19,352 nt of DNA from Spirochaetales bacterium (GTDB taxonomy: Bacteria; Spirochaetota; Spirochaetia; DSM-27196; SLST01), in NCBI GenBank assembly GCA_028284845.1, contig JANQQY010000618.1, forward strand, positions 1 to 19,352, written 5' to 3'. Both the position numbers and the translations under genes were made by a program. The first letter of the stretch is position 1; each line of letters opens with the position of its first letter. Shown here piece after piece: positions 1 to 7,891 of this stretch. A model generated the notes under the pieces. The model had not been told where the DNA came from. It made no database searches and worked only from the letters and a program-made list of their open reading frames with translations.

Positions 1-458
1 GCTATAAGTACAACATGCCCGATCTCCTTGCCGCCATTGGACGAGTGCAGCTTCGACGGGCCGAGGGGTTCGCGCGAGCACGACGATCGATCGCGGCAAC
101 CTATACGGAGCGCTTCGCGGACGCCGACTACCTCGAGTGCCCGACAGGCTCGGAGGGCAGCTCGTGGCATCTCTATGTCCTCCGGTTGCGGCTCGATCGC
201 CTCTCGATCACGCGTGACGAGTTTATGGCTGCTCTCGCCGAGCGAGGCATCTCCACGAGTGTGCACTACCGTCCGCTTCACCTCATGCGCTACTACCGCG
301 AGCGCTACAGCTTGAAGCCCGGCGATTTTCCGGTATCATCGCGTTCGTACGAGCGTGTGATGAGTCTACCGATCTATCCGGGCCTTGAAGAAGAGCAGAT
401 CAATCGAATCATCGAAGGAATCCGACTCATTGGAGACGCTCACTACAAGAGCCGATGA
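1..458 (+). CDS. DegT/DnrJ/EryC1/StrS family aminotransferase, C-terminal part (5' end outside window)
   Basis: This is the C-terminal 150 or so residues of a PLP-dependent sugar aminotransferase of the DegT/DnrJ/EryC1/StrS (ArnB-like) family. Family members usually transaminate nucleotide-linked keto-sugars for cell-surface or antibiotic sugars; the substrate here cannot be told. The frame is open from the first base. It reads YKYNMPDLLAAIGRVQL, which matches the family's conserved helix, and then GISTSVHYRPLH, the typical C-terminal substrate-site motif, followed by LPIYPGLEEEQINRII, the usual end of the fold. The PLP lysine and most of the large domain lie upstream of the window. The TGA at 456-458 overlaps the ATG of the next gene (ATGA), so the two are probably translationally coupled. 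A methionine codon at 15 is internal, not the start. Family certain, substrate unknown. Confidence 0.9.
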   Translation, partial: YKYNMPDLLAAIGRVQLRRAEGFARARRSIAATYTERFADADYLECPTGSEGSSWHLYVLRLRLDRLSITRDEFMAALAERGISTSVHYRPLHLMRYYRERYSLKPGDFPVSSRSYERVMSLPIYPGLEEEQINRIIEGIRLIGDAHYKSR

Positions 459-2527
459 GACGCGCCAAGCCGCAGCGAGGCGGCAGAGACTTTCTGAGTG
501 ACATCTATCGCACGAACATGCTCTACGGCACGACCGTCCGTTCACCGCTGCCGTCGGCGACGGTGGCGCGAATCGTTCGGACATCAATAGACGAGCGAAT
601 AACCATCATAACTTCTCGTGAGATTCCCGGGGAGAATCTCCTCCACATCGGGGAGCGGCACCTCCCCATTCTTGCCGACCGTGAAGCACGATATGCCGGT
701 GAGCCGGTCGTTCTCCTGGCGGGTGCGAACCAACGTGAACTCGTGGACGCATCTCGTTCGCTGGAGATCGAGTACCACGAGCTCATGCCCTCGTTTGCAT
801 TCGAAGAGGGCGGAGAATCGGCGTCCTCCGTCACCGCTGTCCGGGGCGATCCTGAGACGGCACTCGCGGACGGGGATCAGGTGGAGGGCGTCTACCGGAC
901 CGGGATTCGAGAGCACCTCTACAATGAACCGCTTGGAGCCGTGGTCTGGAAAGAGGAAGGCCGAATCGTGGTGCGGACCGCCACGCAGTGGCCGTTTCAC
1001 GTCCGCCGGACGGTCGCGTCGGCACTGCGGGTATCGGAGGAGTCGGTGGTTGTGCGGCCCACCGATTCAGGCATCACGCTCGACGGGAAGCTCTGGTACC
1101 CATCGCTCGTCGCAACCCACGCCGCGCTCCTCGCCTCATCAACGGGGCGTCCGGTCAAGATCGTCTACTCGAATACGGAGGACTTCTGCTACACGAGCAA
1201 GCGAGCACCATTCTTAGTTCGGATCGCTTCGAGCGGAGACGAAGACGGAGCGCTCGCCGCGCTTCGTGTCGACGCCCGTTACAACGCAGGCGCCTACCCC
1301 CTCTTTGATGACGAGATCGCGCGCCGGATTGCAGAACTCGTTGTCGCCCAGTACGAGTGCCCGCATGTGTCGGTGAGCGTAAATGCGATTCGGACCAATC
1401 TGCCACCCATGAATGTCCTCGCCGGATTTGGCGAGGACTCGGTCTTGTTCGCGATCGAGACACATGTCGATCGGATCTCGGCGCTTACGGAGACGAATCC
1501 GGTTGACTGGAGGGATCGCCATATTGTGCACCCCGGCCGGCGGCGTCCACGGGTCACGGCCCAATCGGAACGACTTCGCAGGGTGCTCGAACACGTGACC
1601 AAACGAAGCGACTTCAGACGCAAGTACGGTTCCTACTCGCTCCAACAGAGTCGACGAGAGCCGGAGGACGTGCGACGCCCCGCTCGGGGCATCGGATTGA
1701 GTCTGGGCACGCGAGGAAGCGGGTTCACCGTCCCAGGAGAGTCTGCTCTCGGTTCGGCAGTCATCGTCCGCCTCGAGCAGGACGGGGCAATCGTTCGGAC
1801 GTCGTTTGTCCCGGACCCGTACATCGAGAACCTCTGGGTAGAGCGCGTTTCGCAGACACTTGGACTCGAACGGTCGGCAGTGAAAATCGCATTCGGCGAG
1901 ACATCCGCTGCTCCGGACTCGGGTCCGCATACACTCTCCCGAGATCTCGTAATCGTTACGCAGCTCATTGAACAGGGATGCGCGACGATTCAGAAGAGGC
2001 GATTTCGATCCCCGCTCCCGATCGAGGTTCGGAAGGCATACCGAGTCCCTCGCGGAGATCGCTTCGACCACGCGACGCTCGAGGGGGCGCCGCTCCAGGC
2101 TTCGGCCGTTGGGGCAGCGGTTGTCGAAGTCGATGTGGATCAGGTCACCTTCGAGTCGAGCGTGAGCAGTGTCTGGATTGCGGTGGACGGAGGGAGTGTG
2201 ATCGACGCCGGGGAGGCGCGCCGCGCGATAGAGATGGGCATCTACCAATCGCTCGAGTGGGCGATGCACGAGAACGTGACCTACGAGGCCGGCGTCGTCG
2301 ATCCCCGCACCTACCTCTCCTACCGAAGCGTTTCAGACACCAGTTTTCCGCGAATCGCGGTTGACGTGCTCGAGTCCGAAGGAAGGGGATCGCTCGGGAT
2401 CGCCCACATACCGCAGTCGGTCGTTCCGGCGGCACTGGCGGCCGCGGTGAGCCAGGCGACCGGGCGATCGATGGATCAGATTCCGACGAATCCCGTACTC
2501 ATTCACGACTATCTGGAGATCGAATGA
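455..2527 (+). CDS. Xanthine dehydrogenase/aldehyde oxidase-like molybdopterin-binding subunit, divergent active site
   Basis: This 690-residue protein is homologous to the large molybdenum-cofactor subunit of the xanthine dehydrogenase/CO dehydrogenase family (usually about 750-800 residues when separate). The fold is visible throughout: NMLYGTTVRSP near residue 22, an AGEPVVLL segment, HLYNEPLGAV near 153, TGRPVKIVY near 230, TNLPP near 313 and a C-terminal SQATGRSMDQIP segment. The Moco and active-site motifs are changed. The glycine-rich GGGFGGKE becomes GITLDGKL near 205; AFRGFG becomes VLAGFG near 322, losing the arginine; the GQG loop becomes PDPY near 455; and the GVGEPP motif carrying the catalytic glutamate becomes SLGIAH near 647. 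It overlaps its neighbours by 4 bp on both sides (ATGA) and is followed by the 2Fe-2S and FAD subunits, so a complex is expected. Whether it binds molybdopterin or is catalytic is doubtful. Substrate unknown. Confidence 0.85.
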   Translation: MRRAKPQRGGRDFLSDIYRTNMLYGTTVRSPLPSATVARIVRTSIDERITIITSREIPGENLLHIGERHLPILADREARYAGEPVVLLAGANQRELVDASRSLEIEYHELMPSFAFEEGGESASSVTAVRGDPETALADGDQVEGVYRTGIREHLYNEPLGAVVWKEEGRIVVRTATQWPFHVRRTVASALRVSEESVVVRPTDSGITLDGKLWYPSLVATHAALLASSTGRPVKIVYSNTEDFCYTSKRAPFLVRIASSGDEDGALAALRVDARYNAGAYPLFDDEIARRIAELVVAQYECPHVSVSVNAIRTNLPPMNVLAGFGEDSVLFAIETHVDRISALTETNPVDWRDRHIVHPGRRRPRVTAQSERLRRVLEHVTKRSDFRRKYGSYSLQQSRREPEDVRRPARGIGLSLGTRGSGFTVPGESALGSAVIVRLEQDGAIVRTSFVPDPYIENLWVERVSQTLGLERSAVKIAFGETSAAPDSGPHTLSRDLVIVTQLIEQGCATIQKRRFRSPLPIEVRKAYRVPRGDRFDHATLEGAPLQASAVGAAVVEVDVDQVTFESSVSSVWIAVDGGSVIDAGEARRAIEMGIYQSLEWAMHENVTYEAGVVDPRTYLSYRSVSDTSFPRIAVDVLESEGRGSLGIAHIPQSVVPAALAAAVSQATGRSMDQIPTNPVLIHDYLEIE

Positions 2528-2997
2528 GAATCGTCTTCACGTTGAACGGGGAAGCCCTCGATCTCGAACTCGATCCATCCGACCTCATGGTAGATGTCAT
2601 ACGAATTCGGCTGGGACTCACGGGAGCTCGCCCCGGATGCCTTCAGGGACAGTGCGGCTCCTGTACGTTGCTTTTCAACGGCAAGCTCGCTCCTGGATGC
2701 ATGATTCCCGCCTTTCGCGCCTACGGGGCCGACATACTCACGATCGAGGGACTTCGCAAGCTGCCCGAGTTCGGAGCGATCGAACGTGCATTCGAGCGTG
2801 CCCGCGCGAAGCCATGTCGTTTTTGCGAGGCAGGTACCTACCTGTCGACCTACGCGCTCTTGCGTTCGTCAGAGGAGACAACAGACGAGGCGATCCGCCA
2901 GACGCTCTCCGGGGTCTGGTGTCGGTGCACAACGCACGAGCGATTGGTGCGCGGAATCAAGTATGCCGCAGCTCAAGGTGTCCGGAGTCGCACGTAA
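2524..2997 (+). CDS. XDH-family 2Fe-2S iron-sulfur subunit
   Basis: A 157-residue electron-transfer subunit of the xanthine dehydrogenase family (CoxS/XdhC-like), normally passing electrons from the molybdenum site to FAD through two 2Fe-2S clusters. Both cluster motifs are intact. The plant-ferredoxin-type cluster has C39, C44, C47 and C59 (C-x4-C-x2-C-x11-C). The helical-domain cluster has C98, C101, C133 and C135 (C-x2-C, x31, C-x-C). The length is normal. One departure is PCRFCEAG where the family usually has QCGFCTPG, so the conserved glutamine next to the second cluster is proline. The start overlaps the large-subunit stop by 4 bp, and the stop shares a base with the next ATG (TAATG). 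The intact ligands argue that the complex still transfers electrons. Confidence 0.93.
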   Translation: MRIVFTLNGEALDLELDPSDLMVDVIRIRLGLTGARPGCLQGQCGSCTLLFNGKLAPGCMIPAFRAYGADILTIEGLRKLPEFGAIERAFERARAKPCRFCEAGTYLSTYALLRSSEETTDEAIRQTLSGVWCRCTTHERLVRGIKYAAAQGVRSRT

Positions 2998-3827
2998 TGG
3001 CCGATCCTACGATTCACTTTCCCGGCTCGCTCGGTGAGTTGCTCCAGATTCGAAAGCGGCACCCGGAGGCACCGGTCTACGCGGGAGGGACCTTTCTCCT
3101 CGCCCAAAGGTCGGCTCGATTTGTCTCGCTTCCGCCTCATCTGATCACCTTGCAGGATGTCGACGAACTCCATCGCATCACCCGAACGGAACGCTATCTC
3201 GAGTTCGGTGCGGCCGTCTCTGTTCGCGAGCTTCTCCAGCTCGGTTCGGGCAATGTGCCGGGCGCCCTCCGCGACGCGCTCGGGCATGTCGGACCGCCGG
3301 CTGTCGCGGGACTCGCAACGGTTGGGGGCAACCTGGCCATATCCGGGAGGCTCATGACCCTTGTACCGGTCCTCGCGCTTTTGGACACACGCGTAGAGGC
3401 GAGACGACAAGGAAGGAGTCGATGGATCGCGGCGGGACGCGTCCACCGCACGGATGGAACGGTCGATCTTGGAGTCGACGAGGTATTCACGCGAGTTCGC
3501 GTTCCGCTATCGTCATGGACCAAGCAGGTCTTCCGGCGATTCGGGAGTGAGCTCGCACCCGACTCGGATCCCCTCACCTTCTGCGGGCTTGTTCGATCGA
3601 GCAACCAGATTCTCGAGGAGATTCGCATCGTTGGTTCGGCGGGCACGCCACAGCTGATTCGCGACAAGAGTATGGAGGCCGAGCTCGTGGGCCGTCGGGT
3701 TCCGCTCTCCAATCGCGAGGTCCGGCAGGCACTCGAGCTCTTTGGAGAACCGGACGGTGACCTCTCTGCAATTCAGCGTGTCCGCATGCGTCGACTGGTC
3801 AAGTGGTTCCTGCTCGGTCTCAGGTAG
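2997..3827 (+). CDS. XDH-family FAD-binding subunit (CoxM/XdhB-like)
   Basis: A 276-residue flavoprotein subunit of the molybdenum hydroxylase family (usual length 280-300). Two FAD-binding motifs are present: AGGTFLL at residues 29-35, corresponding to the family AGGTDLL, and ATVGGNL near residues 106-112. The C-terminal CO-dehydrogenase flavoprotein region follows. The frame is open upstream to 2637, but ATG 2997 is chosen because it gives the family's normal N-terminus and overlaps the preceding TAA by one base, as in the rest of this operon. The aspartate of AGGTDLL is phenylalanine here. It probably takes electrons from the 2Fe-2S subunit and passes them to NAD+ or another acceptor. It is the last gene of the XDH-like set; dnaE begins 14 bp later. 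Confidence 0.88.
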   Translation: MADPTIHFPGSLGELLQIRKRHPEAPVYAGGTFLLAQRSARFVSLPPHLITLQDVDELHRITRTERYLEFGAAVSVRELLQLGSGNVPGALRDALGHVGPPAVAGLATVGGNLAISGRLMTLVPVLALLDTRVEARRQGRSRWIAAGRVHRTDGTVDLGVDEVFTRVRVPLSSWTKQVFRRFGSELAPDSDPLTFCGLVRSSNQILEEIRIVGSAGTPQLIRDKSMEAELVGRRVPLSNREVRQALELFGEPDGDLSAIQRVRMRRLVKWFLLGLR

Positions 3828-3829
3828 AG

Positions 3830-3835
3830 TATAGT
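3830..3835 (+). promoter_or_regulatory. Possible -10 element (TATAGT) for dnaE
   Basis: TATAGT matches 5 of 6 positions of the sigma70 -10 consensus and ends 6 nt before the preferred dnaE ATG at 3842. The hexamer 17 bp upstream (TTCCTG, 3807-3812) is a poor -35. If the element is used, the transcript would begin at or next to the start codon. There is no clear Shine-Dalgarno sequence before this ATG, which is consistent with a leaderless message but does not prove it. Low confidence because a single hexamer can occur by chance. Confidence 0.3.
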
Positions 3836-3841
3836 TTCCGC

Positions 3842-6800
3842 ATGCCCTTGGGAGGGGATCAACCCGCCTACGCCAGCCTGCACAACCACACTGACTACAG
3901 TCTTCTCCGTGCAAGCAGCAGAATCAACGACCTCGTAGCTCGAGCCGCAGAAATCGGTATGCCGGCTCTTGGCATTACCGATGACGGCAACCTCTTTGGG
4001 GCTCTGGAATTCTACAAGGCGTGCAAGAAGGGCGGCGTGCAGCCCGTCATTGGGTGCGATTTCTACCTCGCGGCGACTTCGCGTCACAGCAAGACACAGG
4101 CAGACAGCGGGCTTCGGGCGAGTCGCCTGGTCCTCCTCGCAACGAGCGACCTCGGATACCGCAACCTCATCGCCCTCTCGAGCGCGGGCTACACGGAAGG
4201 GTTCTACTATCGACCGCGAATCGACGATGAGCTCCTGGAGCACTACCACGAAGACATCGTTTGCCTGAGCGGCGCAATCTCCGGTGACATACCAAAACTG
4301 CTGCTGATGAACCAGCAGGCTGAGGCGGAAGCGCGCGCCGTATACTACCAGGATCTCTTTGGGCCGGACGGATTCTACCTTGAGCTCAACGACCAGGGGC
4401 TTCCGGAACAAAGCACGCTGACTCGGTCGCTGGTTGAGCTTTCACAGAGACTGGCGCTTCCACTCGTGGCTGCAAACGAGTCGTACTATGTGAAACGCGA
4501 AGACGCAAACGCTCACGATACGCTTCTCTGCATCGGTGCCGGCAAAAAGAAGAGCGATGCCAGCCGGTTCCGATTCAGTACCGACGAATTCTATCTCAAG
4601 GGCGAAGACGAGATCGGTGACCGTCTTGGGTCGTTCGAGGGAGCACTCGCGAATACGCTCGTACTCGCGGAACGATGCCAGTTCGAGATGGAACTCCCTG
4701 GACCGATGTTCCCCGCATACGAGATCCCGGAGAGATTCGACGACGACAATACCTACCTGCGGCATCTGGCCGCAGAGGGTCTTGACCAGAGATACAAAGA
4801 GGTAACTCCCGAGTTACGCGAACGACTCGATTACGAGCTCGACACCATCATTTCGATGGGCTTCACCGGCTATTTCCTGATTGTGTGGGACTTCATCCGC
4901 TACGCCCGCGAAAACGACATTCCGGTCGGACCGGGCCGTGGATCAGGTGCCGGCTCTATCGTCGCCTACTCTCTCCTGATCACCGACATCGACCCCATCA
5001 AGTACGGACTGCTTTTCGAACGCTTCCTCAATCCTGATCGGGTCAGCATGCCCGACTTCGATATCGACTTCTGCTACGAACGGCGCGGGGAGGTCATCGA
5101 CTACGTAACGCGGAAGTACGGTGCCGAGAGAGTCGGACAGATCATCACCTTTGGAACCCTCAAGGCACGCGCCGTCATCCGCGACGTCGCTCGAGCGCTC
5201 GACCTGCCCTACACGGAGGCCGACATGATCGCCAAGCTTGTGCCGCGTGACCTCAAAATCACATTGCCCAAGGCGATCGACCAAGTGTCGGAGCTGCAGG
5301 AGATGATCAACAGGGGCGGGATCCACAAGGAGCTCCTCGAGACGAGCATCAAGCTCGAAGGGCTCCATCGTCATGCATCCACCCACGCCGCCGGCATCGT
5401 GATCGGACGCGAACAGCTCACGACCTATGTCCCGCTCTACCGCGATCCGCGAACGGCTCAGATCTCAACGCAGTTCACGATGGATCTTCTGGAGGACTGC
5501 GGCCTCGTGAAGATGGACTTCCTTGGCCTGAAGACGCTGACCCTCATCGAAAACACGCTGGCCTTGCTCCGGAAACGCGGGATCGACCTCGATCTTGACG
5601 AGATCCCCGATGACGACGCCGCGACATTCGCAATGCTCGGCAAGGGAGAAAGCAAATCGGTCTTTCAGTTCGAGAGCTCGGGCATGGCGGCCATCCTCAA
5701 GCGCGCCCGTCCGGGTCGCATCGAGGACCTCATCGCCCTCAATGCGCTCTACCGCCCGGGGCCGATGGAGAACATCGATCAGTTCGTAGACTCGAAGAAC
5801 GGCCGGCAGGCGATCAGCTATCCCATCCCGCAGCTCGAGAAGGCCCTGGAGGAAACGTACGGGGTCATCGTCTACCAAGAACAGGTGATGGAGATCGTCC
5901 AGATCGTCGCCGGCTTCAGCCTTGGCCAGGCGGACATTCTCCGACGAGCGATGGGGAAGAAGAAGGTCGACGAGATGGCTCGCATGAAAGTGAGCTACAT
6001 GGAGGGAGCCGCCGAGCGAGGCATCAAGGAGGCCGACGCCGAGCGCATCTTCACCCTCCTCGAACCCTTTGCCGGCTACGGATTCAACAAGTCTCACGCC
6101 GCAGCGTATTCCGTGCTCGCCTACAAGACGGCCTATCTGAAGGCGAACTATGCCGTCGAGTTTATGGCGGCAAACCTCACCAACGAGATCAATAATCCGG
6201 ACACCTTCGCGGACTATATGGCTGAGACCACGCGAATGGGAATTGAGATCGTCGCGCCGGATGTCAATCTCAGCGACGAGTACTTCTCCGTCGCAGACGA
6301 GAAGATTGTCTTTGGCTTGGTCGGCATCAAGAATGTCGGGGCGGGGGCCGTCCAATCGATCATTGAGGAACGCGACCGAGGAGGCCGATTCGAGAGCTTC
6401 CTCGATTTCGCTGAGCGAATCGACACGCACATGGTGAATCGAAAGGTGATCGAAGCGTGTATTCAGGTAGGTGTCTTTGACTCCCTCGGTGAAGAACGAT
6501 CGGTCTTGATGGCCAATCTGAGCCGAATTCTTGACTACGCCGGAGGTGTCAGAGAGGCGCGCGCGTCCGGTCAGGTCTCGCTCTTCGCGGACACTGGAGA
6601 GGTCGACCTGACGCTCGATCCGGCGGAGCCGTGGAGCGATCAGGAGCGGCTCGGCTATGAGCGAGACGGCCTTGGCTACTACTTCTCCGGTCACCCGATG
6701 GACTCCTTCCGGCATGAGTGGCAAACACGCACCACGCTCGACCTGCGCCGTGCGGCTCGGACGAGCGGAGATCGTGTGCACCGGATCGTCGGACTGATCA

Positions 6801-7291
6801 AGGGCTTCCGATCTCTCGTGACCAAGAAGGGAACCATGATGGCCTTCGCCGAGATCGAGGACTTCTTCGGCTCGATCGAACTGGTACTCTTCGCCGAAGC
6901 CTACGAGTCTTCTCGCGAGCTTCTGGTCGAGGAGTCGGTCGTGGGAATCGAAGGGAAGGTCGACACCAGTCGGGATCGCATCCAGTTTGTCGTAGATTCG
7001 GTGGTACAGCCCTCAGATCTTCCTGAACGAGACACGGGAGAAATCCATCTTCGGCTCGATCCCGCTCACACCACCGAAGAAGAGCTCTACGATCTCCGAG
7101 CCTTCCTCCACGACCATCCCGGCGCCTGTTCAGTATACTTGCACGTGAACGGTTCTGATGATGGGAACGAACACGTCATCAGGGCGTCGAGCCAGATCCT
7201 TGTCTCCTCCCGAACGGAAACACTGCAGGAGATCAGCTCACACCCCTTCGTGCGAGAGGTCTGGCGCCATCTGGGGGACGAATGGAGATAA
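3842..7291 (+). CDS. dnaE: DNA polymerase III alpha subunit (replicative polymerase, DnaE1 type)
   Basis: The catalytic subunit of the replicative DNA polymerase III, 1149 residues (E. coli 1160). Domains in order: PHP domain (about residues 10-280, beginning LHNHTDYSLL); polymerase palm with GPGRGSGAGS and the catalytic PDFDIDF motif (aspartates near 405, 407 and 409) plus a third aspartate in VKMDFLGLKTL near 559; fingers with ALYRPGPM, YQEQVMEI, LRRAMGKKK and GYGFNKSHAAAYS; then an OB-fold region near 980-1060 (RIVGLIKGF). The PHP metal site looks degenerate: the usual TDHGN is TDDGN at residues 46-50, and the later NDVHY-type motif reads NESYY. A proofreading function in PHP is therefore unlikely and a separate DnaQ-type exonuclease is expected. 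ATG 3842 fits the family start better than the in-frame GTG at 3803, which lies inside the preceding gene. The 3' end overlaps yggT by 10 bp. Confidence 0.97.
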   Translation: MPLGGDQPAYASLHNHTDYSLLRASSRINDLVARAAEIGMPALGITDDGNLFGALEFYKACKKGGVQPVIGCDFYLAATSRHSKTQADSGLRASRLVLLATSDLGYRNLIALSSAGYTEGFYYRPRIDDELLEHYHEDIVCLSGAISGDIPKLLLMNQQAEAEARAVYYQDLFGPDGFYLELNDQGLPEQSTLTRSLVELSQRLALPLVAANESYYVKREDANAHDTLLCIGAGKKKSDASRFRFSTDEFYLKGEDEIGDRLGSFEGALANTLVLAERCQFEMELPGPMFPAYEIPERFDDDNTYLRHLAAEGLDQRYKEVTPELRERLDYELDTIISMGFTGYFLIVWDFIRYARENDIPVGPGRGSGAGSIVAYSLLITDIDPIKYGLLFERFLNPDRVSMPDFDIDFCYERRGEVIDYVTRKYGAERVGQIITFGTLKARAVIRDVARALDLPYTEADMIAKLVPRDLKITLPKAIDQVSELQEMINRGGIHKELLETSIKLEGLHRHASTHAAGIVIGREQLTTYVPLYRDPRTAQISTQFTMDLLEDCGLVKMDFLGLKTLTLIENTLALLRKRGIDLDLDEIPDDDAATFAMLGKGESKSVFQFESSGMAAILKRARPGRIEDLIALNALYRPGPMENIDQFVDSKNGRQAISYPIPQLEKALEETYGVIVYQEQVMEIVQIVAGFSLGQADILRRAMGKKKVDEMARMKVSYMEGAAERGIKEADAERIFTLLEPFAGYGFNKSHAAAYSVLAYKTAYLKANYAVEFMAANLTNEINNPDTFADYMAETTRMGIEIVAPDVNLSDEYFSVADEKIVFGLVGIKNVGAGAVQSIIEERDRGGRFESFLDFAERIDTHMVNRKVIEACIQVGVFDSLGEERSVLMANLSRILDYAGGVREARASGQVSLFADTGEVDLTLDPAEPWSDQERLGYERDGLGYYFSGHPMDSFRHEWQTRTTLDLRRAARTSGDRVHRIVGLIKGFRSLVTKKGTMMAFAEIEDFFGSIELVLFAEAYESSRELLVEESVVGIEGKVDTSRDRIQFVVDSVVQPSDLPERDTGEIHLRLDPAHTTEEELYDLRAFLHDHPGACSVYLHVNGSDDGNEHVIRASSQILVSSRTETLQEISSHPFVREVWRHLGDEWR

Positions 7292-7878
7292 TCCGAATCT
7301 TGATGCAGTTCATCGGCCTGGCGCTGACCGTCTACTCATTTGCAATCTTCCTGCGGATTCTGCTCACGTGGTTTCCGGGCAATGAGTTCGGTCAGATTGG
7401 TGCATTTCTTGGTCGAATCACAGATCCCTACATCAACTGGTTCCGCCGGCTGAGTTTCCTCAACATTGGGGGCGTCGATCTCAGCATCATAGCCTCCCTC
7501 ATCACGCTGTGGATTGCGCGAAGCATCGTCGCGAACATCGCGCTGACCGGATCACTCACATTCGGAACTCTGCTCGCAATTATCATCAGCGCCATCGCGA
7601 GTGCGCTCTTCTTCTTCCTGACGCTGTTCCTGATCCTTGCCGGTATTCGATTGTTGGGCGAACTCTTTGGCGTGAACACCGGCGGACGCTTCTGGCTGGT
7701 TCTCGACCAGATTCTTGAACCGATGGTCTACCGACTCTCCAACGCGCTCCTCAAGGGTCGATCGGTCAGCTACCAGAACGGGCTGCTCTTGTTCGCGGGA
7801 GTCGATCTTGTCGCCATCCTCTTCGGTCGCTTCCTCGTCGGCCTGCTTGTATCCCTCCTTCAGAGTCTTCCCTTCTGA
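7282..7878 (+). CDS. yggT: YggT family membrane protein (two YggT units)
   Basis: A 198-residue integral membrane protein of the YggT family, inner membrane, function poorly known (in various bacteria linked to osmotic or ion homeostasis, division or envelope processes). It contains two YggT-like units. The first has FLRILLTWFPG followed by ITDPYINWFRRL and a hydrophobic helix; the second repeats the pattern with ILEPMVYRLSNALL and a final helix. About four membrane segments are visible (near residues 5-27, 58-80, 95-125 and 165-195). The ATG lies inside the last codons of dnaE (10-bp overlap), with a GGGGGA ribosome-binding site a few bases before it. A second in-frame ATG a few codons downstream is possible. 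The stop is followed after 13 bp by recG. Confidence 0.85.
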   Translation: MEIIRILMQFIGLALTVYSFAIFLRILLTWFPGNEFGQIGAFLGRITDPYINWFRRLSFLNIGGVDLSIIASLITLWIARSIVANIALTGSLTFGTLLAIIISAIASALFFFLTLFLILAGIRLLGELFGVNTGGRFWLVLDQILEPMVYRLSNALLKGRSVSYQNGLLLFAGVDLVAILFGRFLVGLLVSLLQSLPF

Positions 7879-7891
7879 GGTGAGGCGATAG

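Noticed and set aside
1214..2269. A 351-codon minus-strand open frame inside the XDH large subunit
   Set aside because: The plus frame has clear family homology along the same stretch; the antisense frame has none.
2637..2996. Upstream extension of the FAD-subunit frame
   Set aside because: It overlaps the 2Fe-2S subunit in another frame, and the family N-terminus begins at ATG 2997.
3803..3841. GTG 3803 as start of dnaE
   Set aside because: It lies within the preceding gene, has no ribosome-binding site and adds residues ahead of the normal family start; ATG 3842 fits better, though the GTG is not excluded.
5465..6781. A 438-codon open frame on the minus strand inside dnaE
   Set aside because: It is the mirror of conserved DnaE coding sequence with no motif, and lies within an unbroken plus-strand run.
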